A stretch of 64,000 nucleotides of DNA from Pseudobutyrivibrio sp. (GTDB lineage: Bacteria > Bacillota > Clostridia > Lachnospirales > Lachnospiraceae), in NCBI GenBank assembly GCA_024684955.1, contig JAIKWH010000005.1, forward strand, positions 1 to 64,000, read 5' to 3'. The translations under genes were made by a program, and so were the position numbers. Shown here piece by piece: positions 18,050 to 26,361 of this stretch. The notes under the pieces are model-generated. The model had not been told where the DNA came from, did no database searches, and saw only the letters and a list, made by a program, of their open reading frames with translations. Within the stretch, counting starts at the first letter, position 1, and every line of letters begins with the position of its first letter.

Positions 18050-18811
18050 ATGTCTTTAACAATTAATTCTTCAGGCTACAATTATTTGTCTGGCCTGTTT
18101 TCGGCAAACAAATCAAACTATAGCACTATAGGTCTTGAGGCTAATCTCTTGGATTATTCCCTTATTAAAAGTGGTGCCTATGGCAAATTAGTAAATACCT
18201 ATTATAGCAAGATAGCTTCAGATGATTCTGAGAGCTCTACTTCTGATGTTAAAAAGAATACTAGCAATCTCAATGAAATAAAAAGAGATAGTGAAGATCT
18301 TAGTCAAGCAGCTAATAAGCTTTTAAATAATGGCAAGAATTCAATTTGGGAAAAAAAGGATGTTGAAAAGGAAGATGGCACTACTGTAAAAGAATACGAC
18401 AAAGATGCTATCTATAATGCTATAAAAGACTTTGCTGACAAGTATAACCAACTGGTTGATTCTGGCCAAAAGGCTGATTCTACCGGAATACTTACCCAAG
18501 TTGCAGGTATGGTTACTGGTTCTTCTTCTACAATCAATACTCTGGCGAAAGCAGGAATTTCAATTGATAAGGACAATCACTTATCGGTTGATGAGGACTT
18601 CCTTAAAAACAATGCTGATATGACTGTTGTAAAAGATCTATTTAATGGTGTGGGCTCTTTTGCTTATCAGGTTGGGGCAAAGGCTTCTATGACTAATTCT
18701 TATGCTAACACAGAGTTATCTGATATTACAGGCAGCAAATCATATAATAACAAGGGATCTTACAAACTTTCAGCATCAGATATTGTAAGTTCTTTTGACA
18801 CAAGTTCTTAA
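18050..18811 (+). CDS. FliD-like C-terminal fragment protein
   Basis: 253 residues from ATG 18050, 8 bases after AGGAG; in-frame starts at 18041/18044 are less well placed. The protein is polar and helical. The segment LAKAGISIDKDNHLSVDEDFLKN, then VVKDLFNG and a serine/asparagine-rich tail, resembles the end of the flagellar cap protein FliD, and IYNAIKDFADKYNQLVDSG matches its coiled-coil region. It lacks the FliD N-terminal domains and is much shorter. A TATAAT box is at 17980-17985. It may be a surface or secreted relic of FliD, or a separate lachnospiral family; no secretion signal is visible. Confidence 0.55.
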   Translation: MSLTINSSGYNYLSGLFSANKSNYSTIGLEANLLDYSLIKSGAYGKLVNTYYSKIASDDSESSTSDVKKNTSNLNEIKRDSEDLSQAANKLLNNGKNSIWEKKDVEKEDGTTVKEYDKDAIYNAIKDFADKYNQLVDSGQKADSTGILTQVAGMVTGSSSTINTLAKAGISIDKDNHLSVDEDFLKNNADMTVVKDLFNGVGSFAYQVGAKASMTNSYANTELSDITGSKSYNNKGSYKLSASDIVSSFDTSS

Positions 18812-18888
18812 TTAGGTAATTTTCTTATAGACTTTATACCACGGATTCAGTTATAATTTCCTCGGAAATTGTAATAAAGGAGGAACCC

Positions 18889-19602
18889 ATGGTAGTTAAA
18901 TCTTTAGCAAGAGAATTATCAGAAACCACTTATCCAGGCAGAGGCATTGTCATTGGTAGATCGATTGATGGAACCAAGGCTGTCACTGCCTATTTTATTA
19001 TGGGTAGGTCTGAGAATTCTAGAAACAGAATTTTTGTAACTGATGGAGAGGGCATCAGAACAGAGGCCTTTGACCCATCCAAACTTACAGACCCTAGTCT
19101 TATTATCTATTCACCGGTTAGGGTGTTAGGGGATGACACAATTGTCACCAATGGTGATCAGACTGATACCATCTATAATTTGATGCATCAGGGACTCACC
19201 TTTGAGCAGTCTTTAAGGACTCGAGAGTTTGAGCCAGATGGCCCTAATTTCACTCCTAGAATCTCAGGAATTATTCACATAAAAGACAATTCATTTAATT
19301 ATTCTATGTCAATTCTCAAATCTAATATGGGTGATAGCGACTCATGTAACAGATACACATTTGATTTTTCCAATCCTAAGGCCGGATATGGTCGATTTAT
19401 TCATACTTATGTTGGCGATGGCAATCCACTTCCATCATTTGAGGGTGAGCCTACTCCAGTGGAGATTTCTGGCTCTATTGACGACTTTACCAATATGGTT
19501 TGGGAGAATTTAAATGAGGACAATAAGGTATCTCTTTTCGTGAGATATATTGATATTGCCACTGGAGAATATGAGACAAGAATAGTTAATAAGAATAAGT
19601 AG
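18889..19602 (+). CDS. IMP cyclohydrolase, PurO-like
   Basis: 237 residues, matching the PurO family (PF07826) familiar from archaea: N-terminal YPGRGIVIGRS, central YFIMGRSENSRNR and a conserved SNGDNT-like stretch are consistent. It would close the second purine ring (FAICAR to IMP). A clear AAGGAGGAA site precedes the ATG. The next gene encodes only the AICAR transformylase half of PurH, so the two together replace the usual bifunctional PurH. Confidence 0.85.
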   Translation: MVVKSLARELSETTYPGRGIVIGRSIDGTKAVTAYFIMGRSENSRNRIFVTDGEGIRTEAFDPSKLTDPSLIIYSPVRVLGDDTIVTNGDQTDTIYNLMHQGLTFEQSLRTREFEPDGPNFTPRISGIIHIKDNSFNYSMSILKSNMGDSDSCNRYTFDFSNPKAGYGRFIHTYVGDGNPLPSFEGEPTPVEISGSIDDFTNMVWENLNEDNKVSLFVRYIDIATGEYETRIVNKNK

Positions 19603-19637
19603 TTTTTTGATTTGATATGATAAATAGGAGAATAGTC

Positions 19638-20816
19638 ATGAAAGAATTAGAACTAAAATATGGGTGCAATCCTAACCAAAAGCCTTCTAGAATCTATATG
19701 GAAGAGGGCGAACTTCCAATCGAAGTATTATGTGGCAAGCCTGGATATATCAACTTTCTGGACGCCTTTAATGGCTGGCAGTTGGTGTCTGAGTTAAAGA
19801 AGGCTACAGGTCTTCCTGCTGCCACATCTTTCAAACATGTTTCCCCAGCAGGTGCAGCTGTTGGACTTCCTTTATCAGATGTTGAGAGAAAGATTTATTG
19901 GTGCGATGACCTTGATATGGAGTTTTCTCCTCTTGCTAACGCCTATGCAAGGGCTCGCGGAGCTGACAGAATGTCATCTTTTGGAGATTTTATTTCTCTT
20001 TCTGATGTTTGCGACCTTCCTACTGCATTGCTTATAAAAAGAGAGGTCAGCGACGGAGTTATCGCTCCAGGATATGAGCCAGAGGCTCTTGAGATTTTAC
20101 AGCAAAAGAAAAATGGCAATTATGCTGTTATTCAGATTGATCCAAACTATGTGCCAAAGCAGGTAGAAAGAAAAGAAGTATTCGGCATTACCTTTGAGCA
20201 GGGTAGAAACGAACTTGTGATTGATGAGAATTTCTTTGGCAACATTGTTACAGATAACAAGGAACTGACAGACCAGGCAAAGATCGACCTTGCTATCGCT
20301 ATGATTACCCTCAAATATACCCAGTCAAATTCTGTATGCTATGTAAAGGATGGTCAGGCAATTGGTATTGGAGCTGGTCAGCAGTCTAGAATTCACTGTA
20401 CAAGACTGGCTGGTTCCAAGGCTGATAACTGGTGGCTGCGCCAGTCTCCAAAGGTGCTTGGACTGGATTTCGTAGATGGAATCAGACGAGCAGATAGAGA
20501 TAATGCAATTGATCTCTACATTGGAGAAGAGTTTGAGGATGTCATAGGAGATGAGGTATGGCAGAAGACCTTTAAGACCCGTCCTTCTGAGTTTACAAAG
20601 GCGGAAAAGAGGGCTTGGCTGGACAAACTCACAGGAGTTTCTCTTGGCTCTGACGCCTTTTTCCCATTTGGGGATAATATTGAGAGAGCCCACAAGTCTG
20701 GCGTTTGCTATGTTGCTCAGCCAGGTGGCTCAGTTAGGGACGACAATGTTATTGAGACAGCGAATAAGTACAATATGGTAATGGCATTTACCGGTCTTAG
20801 ACTATTCCATCACTAA
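19638..20816 (+). CDS. purH: AICAR transformylase (PurH, single-domain)
   Basis: 392 residues from ATG 19638, preceded by TAGGAG; the in-frame extension to 19617 is unneeded. It corresponds to the transformylase domain of PurH only: [14 protein letters not shown], the catalytic Lys-His in [12 protein letters not shown], and the C-terminal [11 protein letters not shown] and QPGGSVRDD motifs. The N-terminal IMP cyclohydrolase domain of normal (~510-residue) PurH is absent and the frame is intact, so this is a natural single-domain form, supplied with the missing activity by the PurO-like neighbour. It formylates AICAR using 10-formyl-THF. Confidence 0.9.
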   Translation: MKELELKYGCNPNQKPSRIYMEEGELPIEVLCGKPGYINFLDAFNGWQLVSELKKATGLPAATSFKHVSPAGAAVGLPLSDVERKIYWCDDLDMEFSPLANAYARARGADRMSSFGDFISLSDVCDLPTALLIKREVSDGVIAPGYEPEALEILQQKKNGNYAVIQIDPNYVPKQVERKEVFGITFEQGRNELVIDENFFGNIVTDNKELTDQAKIDLAIAMITLKYTQSNSVCYVKDGQAIGIGAGQQSRIHCTRLAGSKADNWWLRQSPKVLGLDFVDGIRRADRDNAIDLYIGEEFEDVIGDEVWQKTFKTRPSEFTKAEKRAWLDKLTGVSLGSDAFFPFGDNIERAHKSGVCYVAQPGGSVRDDNVIETANKYNMVMAFTGLRLFHH

Positions 20817-20822
20817 AAATAT

Positions 20823-20872
20823 AAGCCCACAGCACTTTCTCTATTATAGAGTCATGTGCCTGTGGGCTAATT
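20823..20872. terminator. Bidirectional terminator between purH and tmcAL
   Basis: AGCCCACAGCAC pairs with GTGCCTGTGGGCT around a 20-nt loop, with A/T tracts on each side. It lies between two convergent genes and can serve both. Confidence 0.8.
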
Positions 20873-22039
20873 TTATATTCCTGCCAAATCAAATTTTCTT
20901 GTGTATTCATTAGGGTAGCTTTGGCCTGTTTTTTCTGTAATAAGAGCTCGCACTATGTCAGAGGATAGGATATCAAATCTATCTGTGCTTTCTGTAGGTG
21001 CTGTGGCAAGGCTTACCCCTTTCTGTTTCATCTCTGATAAAAGGCCTGAGGCATTTTTGCTAAAGCCTAACATCCTGATTTCATTGATATAGCCCTTTGC
21101 CTTGGCATTTTCAAAATCATCCTGCCTTATTCCAAGGAGGATGTGACATAGGACCCTGCTGATCCTAGAGTGATTTGTGTTTTTGCTCTTGAGCAAGTCT
21201 GTAAACTGGCTAAAGGACTGGTAGTCTTTTAAATTCTTGAGAATCCTATCAGACAAATCCTGATTACAATCTAAGTATCTGGCAAAATCCCTTTCTGAAA
21301 GGAGTTTGTAGTGGAGCATAGTTGATATGTCATCAGGGGACAGGTAAGTGGAGGTATTATATAGGTCTAATAGATTCTCTGGGATCCCCTCAAAGACTCC
21401 ACTGCTTTCATAGTGTTCTCTGATAGCGGTGGCAGAAGAGATATTTCCAGTCAGTTTTTTGTCGCCGTAGTGGTTGTTCTGCCTCTTCATGACCTCTATA
21501 TCCATAGGCAGGCCCTGACTTAATATAAATCGCGTGTATTCCATGCCTAGGATATTGTTTGGGCTAGAAATTATATGGCCTGGAATATATTTTTCCAAAA
21601 ACTTTGCCCTGGCAGTTGCATAGTTTAGGCCACAGGTCATGTGTTTTTGAATTTCTGAGTCAGCCTGGCCGGATTCCTCTATGTCTATTATCTTTTGGGC
21701 AGAGTCTAAAAACAAACTTTTGTCAGCTGATTCTCCAGAGAAAAGCAGGTGGGTGCAAACCCTGGTCTTTGCCAGTAGGGATACACCGGCAGAGGCAAAT
21801 TCTCTGGCGGATGCTGTGGCAAAAATGCTTGGTATCTCAAGGACTATATCAGCCCCAGACATGAGGGCAGCCCTTGCCCTGGTGTATTTATCAAAGCAGG
21901 CTATCAGTCCCCTTTGGGTAAAGGAGCCGGACATGGCAACTATTACCTGGTCTGCCCCAAGGACATTTTTGGCATATTCAATTTGTAGTTTATGACCATT
22001 GTGAAATGGATTATATTCAGCAACTATGCCAACAACCAT
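20873..22039 (-). CDS. tmcAL: tRNA(Met) cytidine acetate ligase
   Basis: 388 residues. Nucleotidyltransferase of the YlbM/TmcAL family that makes N4-acetylcytidine at the wobble base of elongator tRNA-Met from acetate and ATP. The adenylate-binding motif VAEYNPFHNGH is near residues 5-15, and a second motif GDKKLTGNISSATAIRE is near 190-210. The start at 22039 is fixed by GGAGGA just upstream; a 14-residue longer frame lacks such a site. Convergent with purH and divergent from ackA, whose product makes acetyl-phosphate/acetate. Confidence 0.9.
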   Translation of the reverse strand: MVVGIVAEYNPFHNGHKLQIEYAKNVLGADQVIVAMSGSFTQRGLIACFDKYTRARAALMSGADIVLEIPSIFATASAREFASAGVSLLAKTRVCTHLLFSGESADKSLFLDSAQKIIDIEESGQADSEIQKHMTCGLNYATARAKFLEKYIPGHIISSPNNILGMEYTRFILSQGLPMDIEVMKRQNNHYGDKKLTGNISSATAIREHYESSGVFEGIPENLLDLYNTSTYLSPDDISTMLHYKLLSERDFARYLDCNQDLSDRILKNLKDYQSFSQFTDLLKSKNTNHSRISRVLCHILLGIRQDDFENAKAKGYINEIRMLGFSKNASGLLSEMKQKGVSLATAPTESTDRFDILSSDIVRALITEKTGQSYPNEYTRKFDLAGI

Positions 22040-22144
22040 TGTATCCTCCGAATTAATCTTTTCCTTTAATAGATTCTTCATTCTTTTTTGTTAGAATGAG
22101 TAAAGTTTTTAGAATTAGTATCTATTATTATACCTAAAATCGGG

Positions 22145-22172
22145 TTGAGAGAATAGTTTTAAGTGGTATAAT
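22145..22172 (+). promoter_or_regulatory. Sigma-A promoter of ackA
   Basis: TTGAGA (22145-22150) and a consensus TATAAT (22167-22172) are 16 bp apart, about 45 bases ahead of the ackA start. Confidence 0.7.
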
Positions 22173-22216
22173 ATAAGGGCTTGTTAAGTTAATTTTAGAA
22201 AGGAATTATATATATT

Positions 22217-23413
22217 ATGAAGATTTTAGTTATTAACTGTGGTTCTTCATCATTAAAGTATCAGGTTATTGATTCTGACACAGAGGAGGTTCTCTGCAAG
22301 GGCCTTTGCGAGCGCATCGGCATTGATGGCAGAATCGTCTACGCCAAGGCAGGCCTTGACAAGGAGATTACAGAAATCCCAATGCCTACCCACAAAGAGG
22401 CTGTTGCTGCTGTTATCTCAGCAATCACAAATGACAAGACTGGCGCCATTGCATCCCTGGATGAAATCGATGCAGTTGGTCACAGAATAGTACACGGCGG
22501 TGAAAAATTTGCTGCTTCTGCCCTTATTACAGACGAAATGATCAAGACAGTAGAAGAGTGTAACGACCTTGCACCTCTTCACAATCCAGCCAATATCATT
22601 GGTATTAATGCCTGCCGCGAGTTGATGCCTGGCAAGCCACAGGTTGGTGTCTTTGATACAGCTTTCCATCAGACAATGCCTGAGGAGGCTTATATGTACG
22701 CCGTTCCTTACAAATACTATGAGAATTATGGCGTTCGCCGCTATGGTTTCCACGGCACTAGCCACAGCTACGTTTCAAAGAGAGTTTGCCAGATTGATGG
22801 CACAGACCTCAACAATTCAAAGATTATTGTTTGCCATATCGGTAACGGCGCTTCTTGTTGCGCAGTTCTCAATGGCAAATCAGTTGATACATCAATGGGA
22901 CTTTCACCATTGGAGGGACTTGTTATGGGTACCCGTTCTGGTGATATTGATCCATCGGCAGTGGAATACATGGCTAAAAAGGAAGGCCTTGATTTCGCAG
23001 GTGTTATGAATGTTCTTAACAAGGAATCAGGAGCACTTGGTGTTTCTGGTATTTCTTCAGACTTTAGAGATCTTATTGCCGCTTCTAAAGAAGGCAACAA
23101 GAGAGCACAGCTTGCTATGGATATGATTGCTTATCGCGTTGCAAAATACGTTGGAGCATACGCTGCTGCCATGAATGGTGTTGACATCATCTGCTTTACA
23201 GCAGGTCTTGGTGAAAACAATGCAGGCCTCAGAGAAGAAGTTTGCAAGCGACTGCAGTTTATGGGTGTTGAAATCGATACAAAGAGAAATGATGTAGCCG
23301 GCGAGGAGAGACTTGTTTCTACTGATTCTTCAAAGGTTAAAGTATACGTTGTTCCTACAAATGAAGAGGTTATGATTGCCAGAGATACAGCCGCTATTGT
23401 ATCTGGAAAATAA
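22217..23413 (+). CDS. ackA: Acetate kinase
   Basis: 398 residues, full length. The N-terminal NCGSSSLKYQ, the GHRIVHGG motif, VFDTAFHQTMP, YRRYGFHGTSH-type and GLSPLEGLVMGTRSGD segments are all present. It converts acetyl-phosphate and ADP to acetate and ATP, the main ATP-yielding step of acetate-forming fermenters. No phosphotransacetylase gene is adjacent, so pta must lie elsewhere. It has its own promoter, and the next gene also starts from its own promoter. Confidence 0.97.
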   Translation: MKILVINCGSSSLKYQVIDSDTEEVLCKGLCERIGIDGRIVYAKAGLDKEITEIPMPTHKEAVAAVISAITNDKTGAIASLDEIDAVGHRIVHGGEKFAASALITDEMIKTVEECNDLAPLHNPANIIGINACRELMPGKPQVGVFDTAFHQTMPEEAYMYAVPYKYYENYGVRRYGFHGTSHSYVSKRVCQIDGTDLNNSKIIVCHIGNGASCCAVLNGKSVDTSMGLSPLEGLVMGTRSGDIDPSAVEYMAKKEGLDFAGVMNVLNKESGALGVSGISSDFRDLIAASKEGNKRAQLAMDMIAYRVAKYVGAYAAAMNGVDIICFTAGLGENNAGLREEVCKRLQFMGVEIDTKRNDVAGEERLVSTDSSKVKVYVVPTNEEVMIARDTAAIVSGK

Positions 23414-23447
23414 TTCTTTTTTATGGCCGACATTTTAAAGAAAATAT

Positions 23448-23476
23448 TTGACAACAAGAATAGTGCTATGTATAAT
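23448..23476 (+). promoter_or_regulatory. Consensus sigma-A promoter of yceD-rpmF
   Basis: TTGACA (23448-23453), a 17-bp spacer and TATAAT (23471-23476) form a perfect consensus promoter, about 26 bases before the yceD-family start. Confidence 0.85.
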
Positions 23477-23501
23477 TGACAAAGTGTGATAGGAGATAAT
23501 T

Positions 23502-24032
23502 ATGAAGATTTCTATTAAAGATATTACTTCATCAGTTGACAAGACTGAAAAGCATCAGGGTTCTTTTGACTTGGATGCCTTCGATTATCTTGGCAGCAAT
23601 TTTTCTATCAATAGCACAAAGCCATTTGAGGTTGTTTTATCTATGCTTGGCAACAAGAAACTTCGGATAGGATTTAACACTACTGTTAATATAACAGGCC
23701 AGTGTGACAGATGTCTTACCGATGTTGTCTTCGACGTAGATGCAAATGTTGAGGAGACCTTGGATATTTCCGATGGTCAGGTAGTGGTCGACGAAGAGAT
23801 TGGCCCATATTCATTTGTAGATGGCGAGGATATCGACATAGATGAACTTATATTGAACGAGATCTTAGTTAATTTCCCGGCAAAAATATTGTGCCAGGAC
23901 GACTGTAAAGGAATTTGCCCAGTTTGCGGCAAAAACCGAAACATTGAGCCTTGCTCATGTGATGATACGGTCTTAGATCCTAGAATGGCACAGTTTTTAG
24001 ATGTCTTTAATAGCTTTAAGGAGGTGAAATAG
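23502..24032 (+). CDS. YceD family (DUF177) protein
   Basis: 176 residues. The DUF177/YceD family is commonly encoded immediately upstream of ribosomal protein L32, as here. The typical Cys motifs are visible: GQCDRCL near residue 66 and CQDDCKGICPVCGKN near 130-145, a probable zinc knuckle. In plants and bacteria the family has been linked to 23S rRNA accumulation. The transcript starts from the strong promoter just upstream, and the gene is one base from rpmF. Confidence 0.88.
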   Translation: MKISIKDITSSVDKTEKHQGSFDLDAFDYLGSNFSINSTKPFEVVLSMLGNKKLRIGFNTTVNITGQCDRCLTDVVFDVDANVEETLDISDGQVVVDEEIGPYSFVDGEDIDIDELILNEILVNFPAKILCQDDCKGICPVCGKNRNIEPCSCDDTVLDPRMAQFLDVFNSFKEVK

Positions 24033-24033
24033 C

Positions 24034-24213
24034 GTGTCTATTTGTCCAAAGAACAAATCTTCTAAGGGAAGAAGAGATAAAAGAAGAGCAAATTGGAAAA
24101 TGAGCAATCCTACACTCGTAAAGTGCAGCAAATGCGGCGAGCTTATGGTTCCTCACAGAGTTTGCAAGAACTGCGGATCATACAACAAGAAAGAAATCAT
24201 TGCAGTTGATTAA
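24034..24213 (+). CDS. rpmF: Ribosomal protein L32
   Basis: 59 residues with a GTG start (AGGAGGTGAA site at 24020-24027). The sequence starts SICPKNKSSKGRRDKRR, has the central WKMSNPTLVKC, and carries a zinc ribbon of two CxxC pairs (CSKC and CKNC). The yceD-rpmF-plsX-acpP order is classical and ties ribosome and lipid synthesis together. A strong terminator follows. Confidence 0.96.
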   Translation: MSICPKNKSSKGRRDKRRANWKMSNPTLVKCSKCGELMVPHRVCKNCGSYNKKEIIAVD

Positions 24214-24228
24214 TCTCAATTAGATGAC

Positions 24229-24258
24229 AAACCTCCCGTGTAATCGGGAGGTTTTTTT
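24229..24258 (+). terminator. Intrinsic terminator after rpmF
   Basis: AACCTCCCG pairs with CGGGAGGTT around a 6-nt loop and is followed by a run of T. Confidence 0.9.
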
Positions 24259-24337
24259 CTACCCCTATCATTGTTTCCTATTTGAATTATTCTACTTATT
24301 CATTTATACTCATATGGTATGTAAGAAAGGGAAGTTT

Positions 24338-25357
24338 ATGAATGATTTTACTGTTGTTGCACTAGATGCAATGGGCGGAGACAATGCCCCTTCAGAAATG
24401 GTCAAGGGTGCAGTTGACGCTGTAAATAATAATAAATCAGTTAAAGTTCTTTTGGTGGGAAAGGAAGATATTATCTCTAATGAGTTAAAATCTTACAATT
24501 ATCCTGCTCAGCAAATTGAGATTGTTAATGCTACAGAGGTTATTGAGACCTCAGAGCATCCAGTTGCCGCTATAAAGAGAAAGAAAGACTCATCTATGGT
24601 TGTTGGCCTTCACCTTGTAAAGGAAGGCAAGGCTGATGCTTTTGCTTCTGCAGGCAATTCAGGTGCCCTTCTCACAGGAGGCCTTGGTATTGTTGGTAGG
24701 ATTCGTGGTATAGAGCGTCCACCTTTTGGAGCCCTTATCCCTGTAAAGACTGGAGTTGCCCTCCTGGTGGATTCTGGTGCCAATGTAGATTGCAGACCTA
24801 GCCACCTGGTTCAGTTTGCAAAGATGGGTAGCATTTATTTAAACAAGGTCCTGGGCATCGAAAATCCTAGGGTTGCCATTGTAAACAATGGGGCCGAGGA
24901 GGAAAAGGGTAATGCCCTTGTAAAAGAAACCTATCCTATGCTCAAAGAATGCCAGGATATCAACTTTATCGGTGGTATAGAGCCTAGAAATATTCCTGCA
25001 GGAGATGCAGATGTCATTGTCTGCGATGGCTTTGTAGGAAATGCAATTTTAAAATTATACGAAGGTCTTGCTGGCACCTTAGTTTCTATTATTAAGGAGG
25101 GACTCATGTCCACCACCAGATCAAAGATTGGTGCAGCCCTTGCCCTTCCTGCATTAAAGGACACCCTAAAAGCCTTTGATGCCAGTCAGTACGGCGGAGC
25201 ACCTCTTCTTGGACTCAATGGTCTTGTTGTAAAGACCCACGGTAGTGCCAAGGCAGTAGAGGTTACCAATACTATTTATCAGTGCATTACTTTCAAGGAT
25301 CAAAAGATTAACGAATATATCAAAGAAAATATTGTTATTAATAAAAAGGAGGACTAA
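24338..25357 (+). CDS. plsX: Phosphate acyltransferase PlsX
   Basis: 339 residues from ATG 24338 (GAAAGGGA site); the in-frame region back to 24224 overlaps the rpmF terminator and is not coding. The start VVALDAMGGDNAPSEMV is the PlsX signature. It converts acyl-ACP to acyl-phosphate, the donor for PlsY, whose gene lies at 44464. It ends two bases before acpP, which supplies its substrate carrier. Confidence 0.96.
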   Translation: MNDFTVVALDAMGGDNAPSEMVKGAVDAVNNNKSVKVLLVGKEDIISNELKSYNYPAQQIEIVNATEVIETSEHPVAAIKRKKDSSMVVGLHLVKEGKADAFASAGNSGALLTGGLGIVGRIRGIERPPFGALIPVKTGVALLVDSGANVDCRPSHLVQFAKMGSIYLNKVLGIENPRVAIVNNGAEEEKGNALVKETYPMLKECQDINFIGGIEPRNIPAGDADVIVCDGFVGNAILKLYEGLAGTLVSIIKEGLMSTTRSKIGAALALPALKDTLKAFDASQYGGAPLLGLNGLVVKTHGSAKAVEVTNTIYQCITFKDQKINEYIKENIVINKKED

Positions 25358-25359
25358 CA

Positions 25360-25596
25360 ATGGAATTCGATTTACTTAAGGAGATTATTGCTGAGGTATT
25401 AAATGTAGATGCTAATGAGATCACTGAGAAAACAACATTTGTTGATGATCTTGGTGCTGATTCTCTTGATGTTTTCCAAATCATTATGGGCGTTGAAGAG
25501 AAACTTAATATCGAAGTTGATACAGATGAAGCAGAAAAACTTTCAACTGTTGGAGATGCAGTAGCTCTTATTAAGAAGACTGTTGCAAATAAATAA
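25360..25596 (+). CDS. acpP: Acyl carrier protein
   Basis: 78 residues, acidic. The phosphopantetheine attachment site is Ser35 in DDLGADSLDVFQ. It carries growing acyl chains in fatty acid synthesis and donates them to PlsX. Its ribosome binding site (AAGGAGGA) lies in the last codons of plsX. Translation coupling is likely, with the start two bases after the plsX stop. Confidence 0.97.
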   Translation: MEFDLLKEIIAEVLNVDANEITEKTTFVDDLGADSLDVFQIIMGVEEKLNIEVDTDEAEKLSTVGDAVALIKKTVANK

Positions 25597-25608
25597 TATT
25601 TACATTTG

Positions 25609-25639
25609 CGGCTAATTCATAACAATTATGGATTAGCCG
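25609..25639 (+). promoter_or_regulatory. Hairpin between acpP and rnc
   Basis: CGGCTAATTCAT pairs with ATGGATTAGCCG (12 bp, one G-U) with a 7-nt loop and no clear T-run. It could be an attenuator or an RNase III site regulating the rnc message. Confidence 0.5.
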
Positions 25640-25664
25640 TTAAATTAGTCTTATGGAGGAAAAT

Positions 25665-26360
25665 TTGAAGGATCTAAAGGAATTTCAAAAGATAATTGGA
25701 TATGAATTTAGAGACGAAAGCTTATTAGAACAGGCCCTTACCCATTCTTCATATGCCAATGAGCAGCATATGAAAAAGCACTCAGACAATGAGAGATTGG
25801 AGTTTTTGGGGGACGCTGTTTTAGAGGTAGTATCTAGTGAGTTTTTGTATCTAAATTACAAGGACGAGGATGAGGGCAAATTGTCTAGGCTTAGAGCAAG
25901 CTTAGTATGCGAGCCAACCTTGGCCTTTATTTGCAAGGATATTAACCTTGGAGAATATGTGAGACTTTCCAAGGGTGAGGATATGACAGGTGGCAGAGGC
26001 AGAAAGTCCATTCTATCGGATGCTTTCGAGGCTACAATCGGCGCTATTTTCTTGGATGGTGGCATGGAGCCTGCTTCTACATTTATACATAGGTTTGTTT
26101 TAAATGATATTGAGCATAAACAGCTTTTTCATGACTCAAAGACTCATTTGCAAGAGGTGGTTCAGGCTCATTTTAAGGATAGCCTGACCTATGTTCTCGT
26201 GGCCGAGACAGGACCTGATCATGCAAAGGAGTTTAAGGTGGAGGCCTATGTTGGCGACAAACTTTTAGGATGCGGTAGCGGAAGCACCAAAAAGGCCGCC
26301 GAGCAAGAGGCTGCTTATCAGGGCATACTCAAATTAAAATCAGATAATTTAGGGGAATAG
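25665..26360 (+). CDS. rnc: Ribonuclease III
   Basis: 231 residues. The nuclease domain has the family signature NERLEFLGDAVLE (about 43-55) and a second acidic site in LSDAFEATIGAIFLD, and ends in a dsRNA-binding domain (LQEVVQAHF, GSTKKAAEQEAA). It processes rRNA precursors and double-stranded mRNA. The TTG at 25665 is preferred as start because a GGAGG site lies 5 bases ahead; the in-frame ATG at 25653 would overlap that site and lacks one of its own. It lies one base from smc. Confidence 0.93.
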   Translation: MKDLKEFQKIIGYEFRDESLLEQALTHSSYANEQHMKKHSDNERLEFLGDAVLEVVSSEFLYLNYKDEDEGKLSRLRASLVCEPTLAFICKDINLGEYVRLSKGEDMTGGRGRKSILSDAFEATIGAIFLDGGMEPASTFIHRFVLNDIEHKQLFHDSKTHLQEVVQAHFKDSLTYVLVAETGPDHAKEFKVEAYVGDKLLGCGSGSTKKAAEQEAAYQGILKLKSDNLGE

Positions 26361-26361
26361 A

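Noticed and set aside
19638..20816. PurH truncated by a frameshift
   Set aside because: The frame is intact, starts at a good ribosome binding site and forms a natural single-domain transformylase beside a PurO-like gene.
24224..24337. N-terminal extension of plsX
   Set aside because: It overlaps the rpmF terminator, encodes a phenylalanine-rich unconserved stretch, and the ATG at 24338 gives the normal PlsX start.
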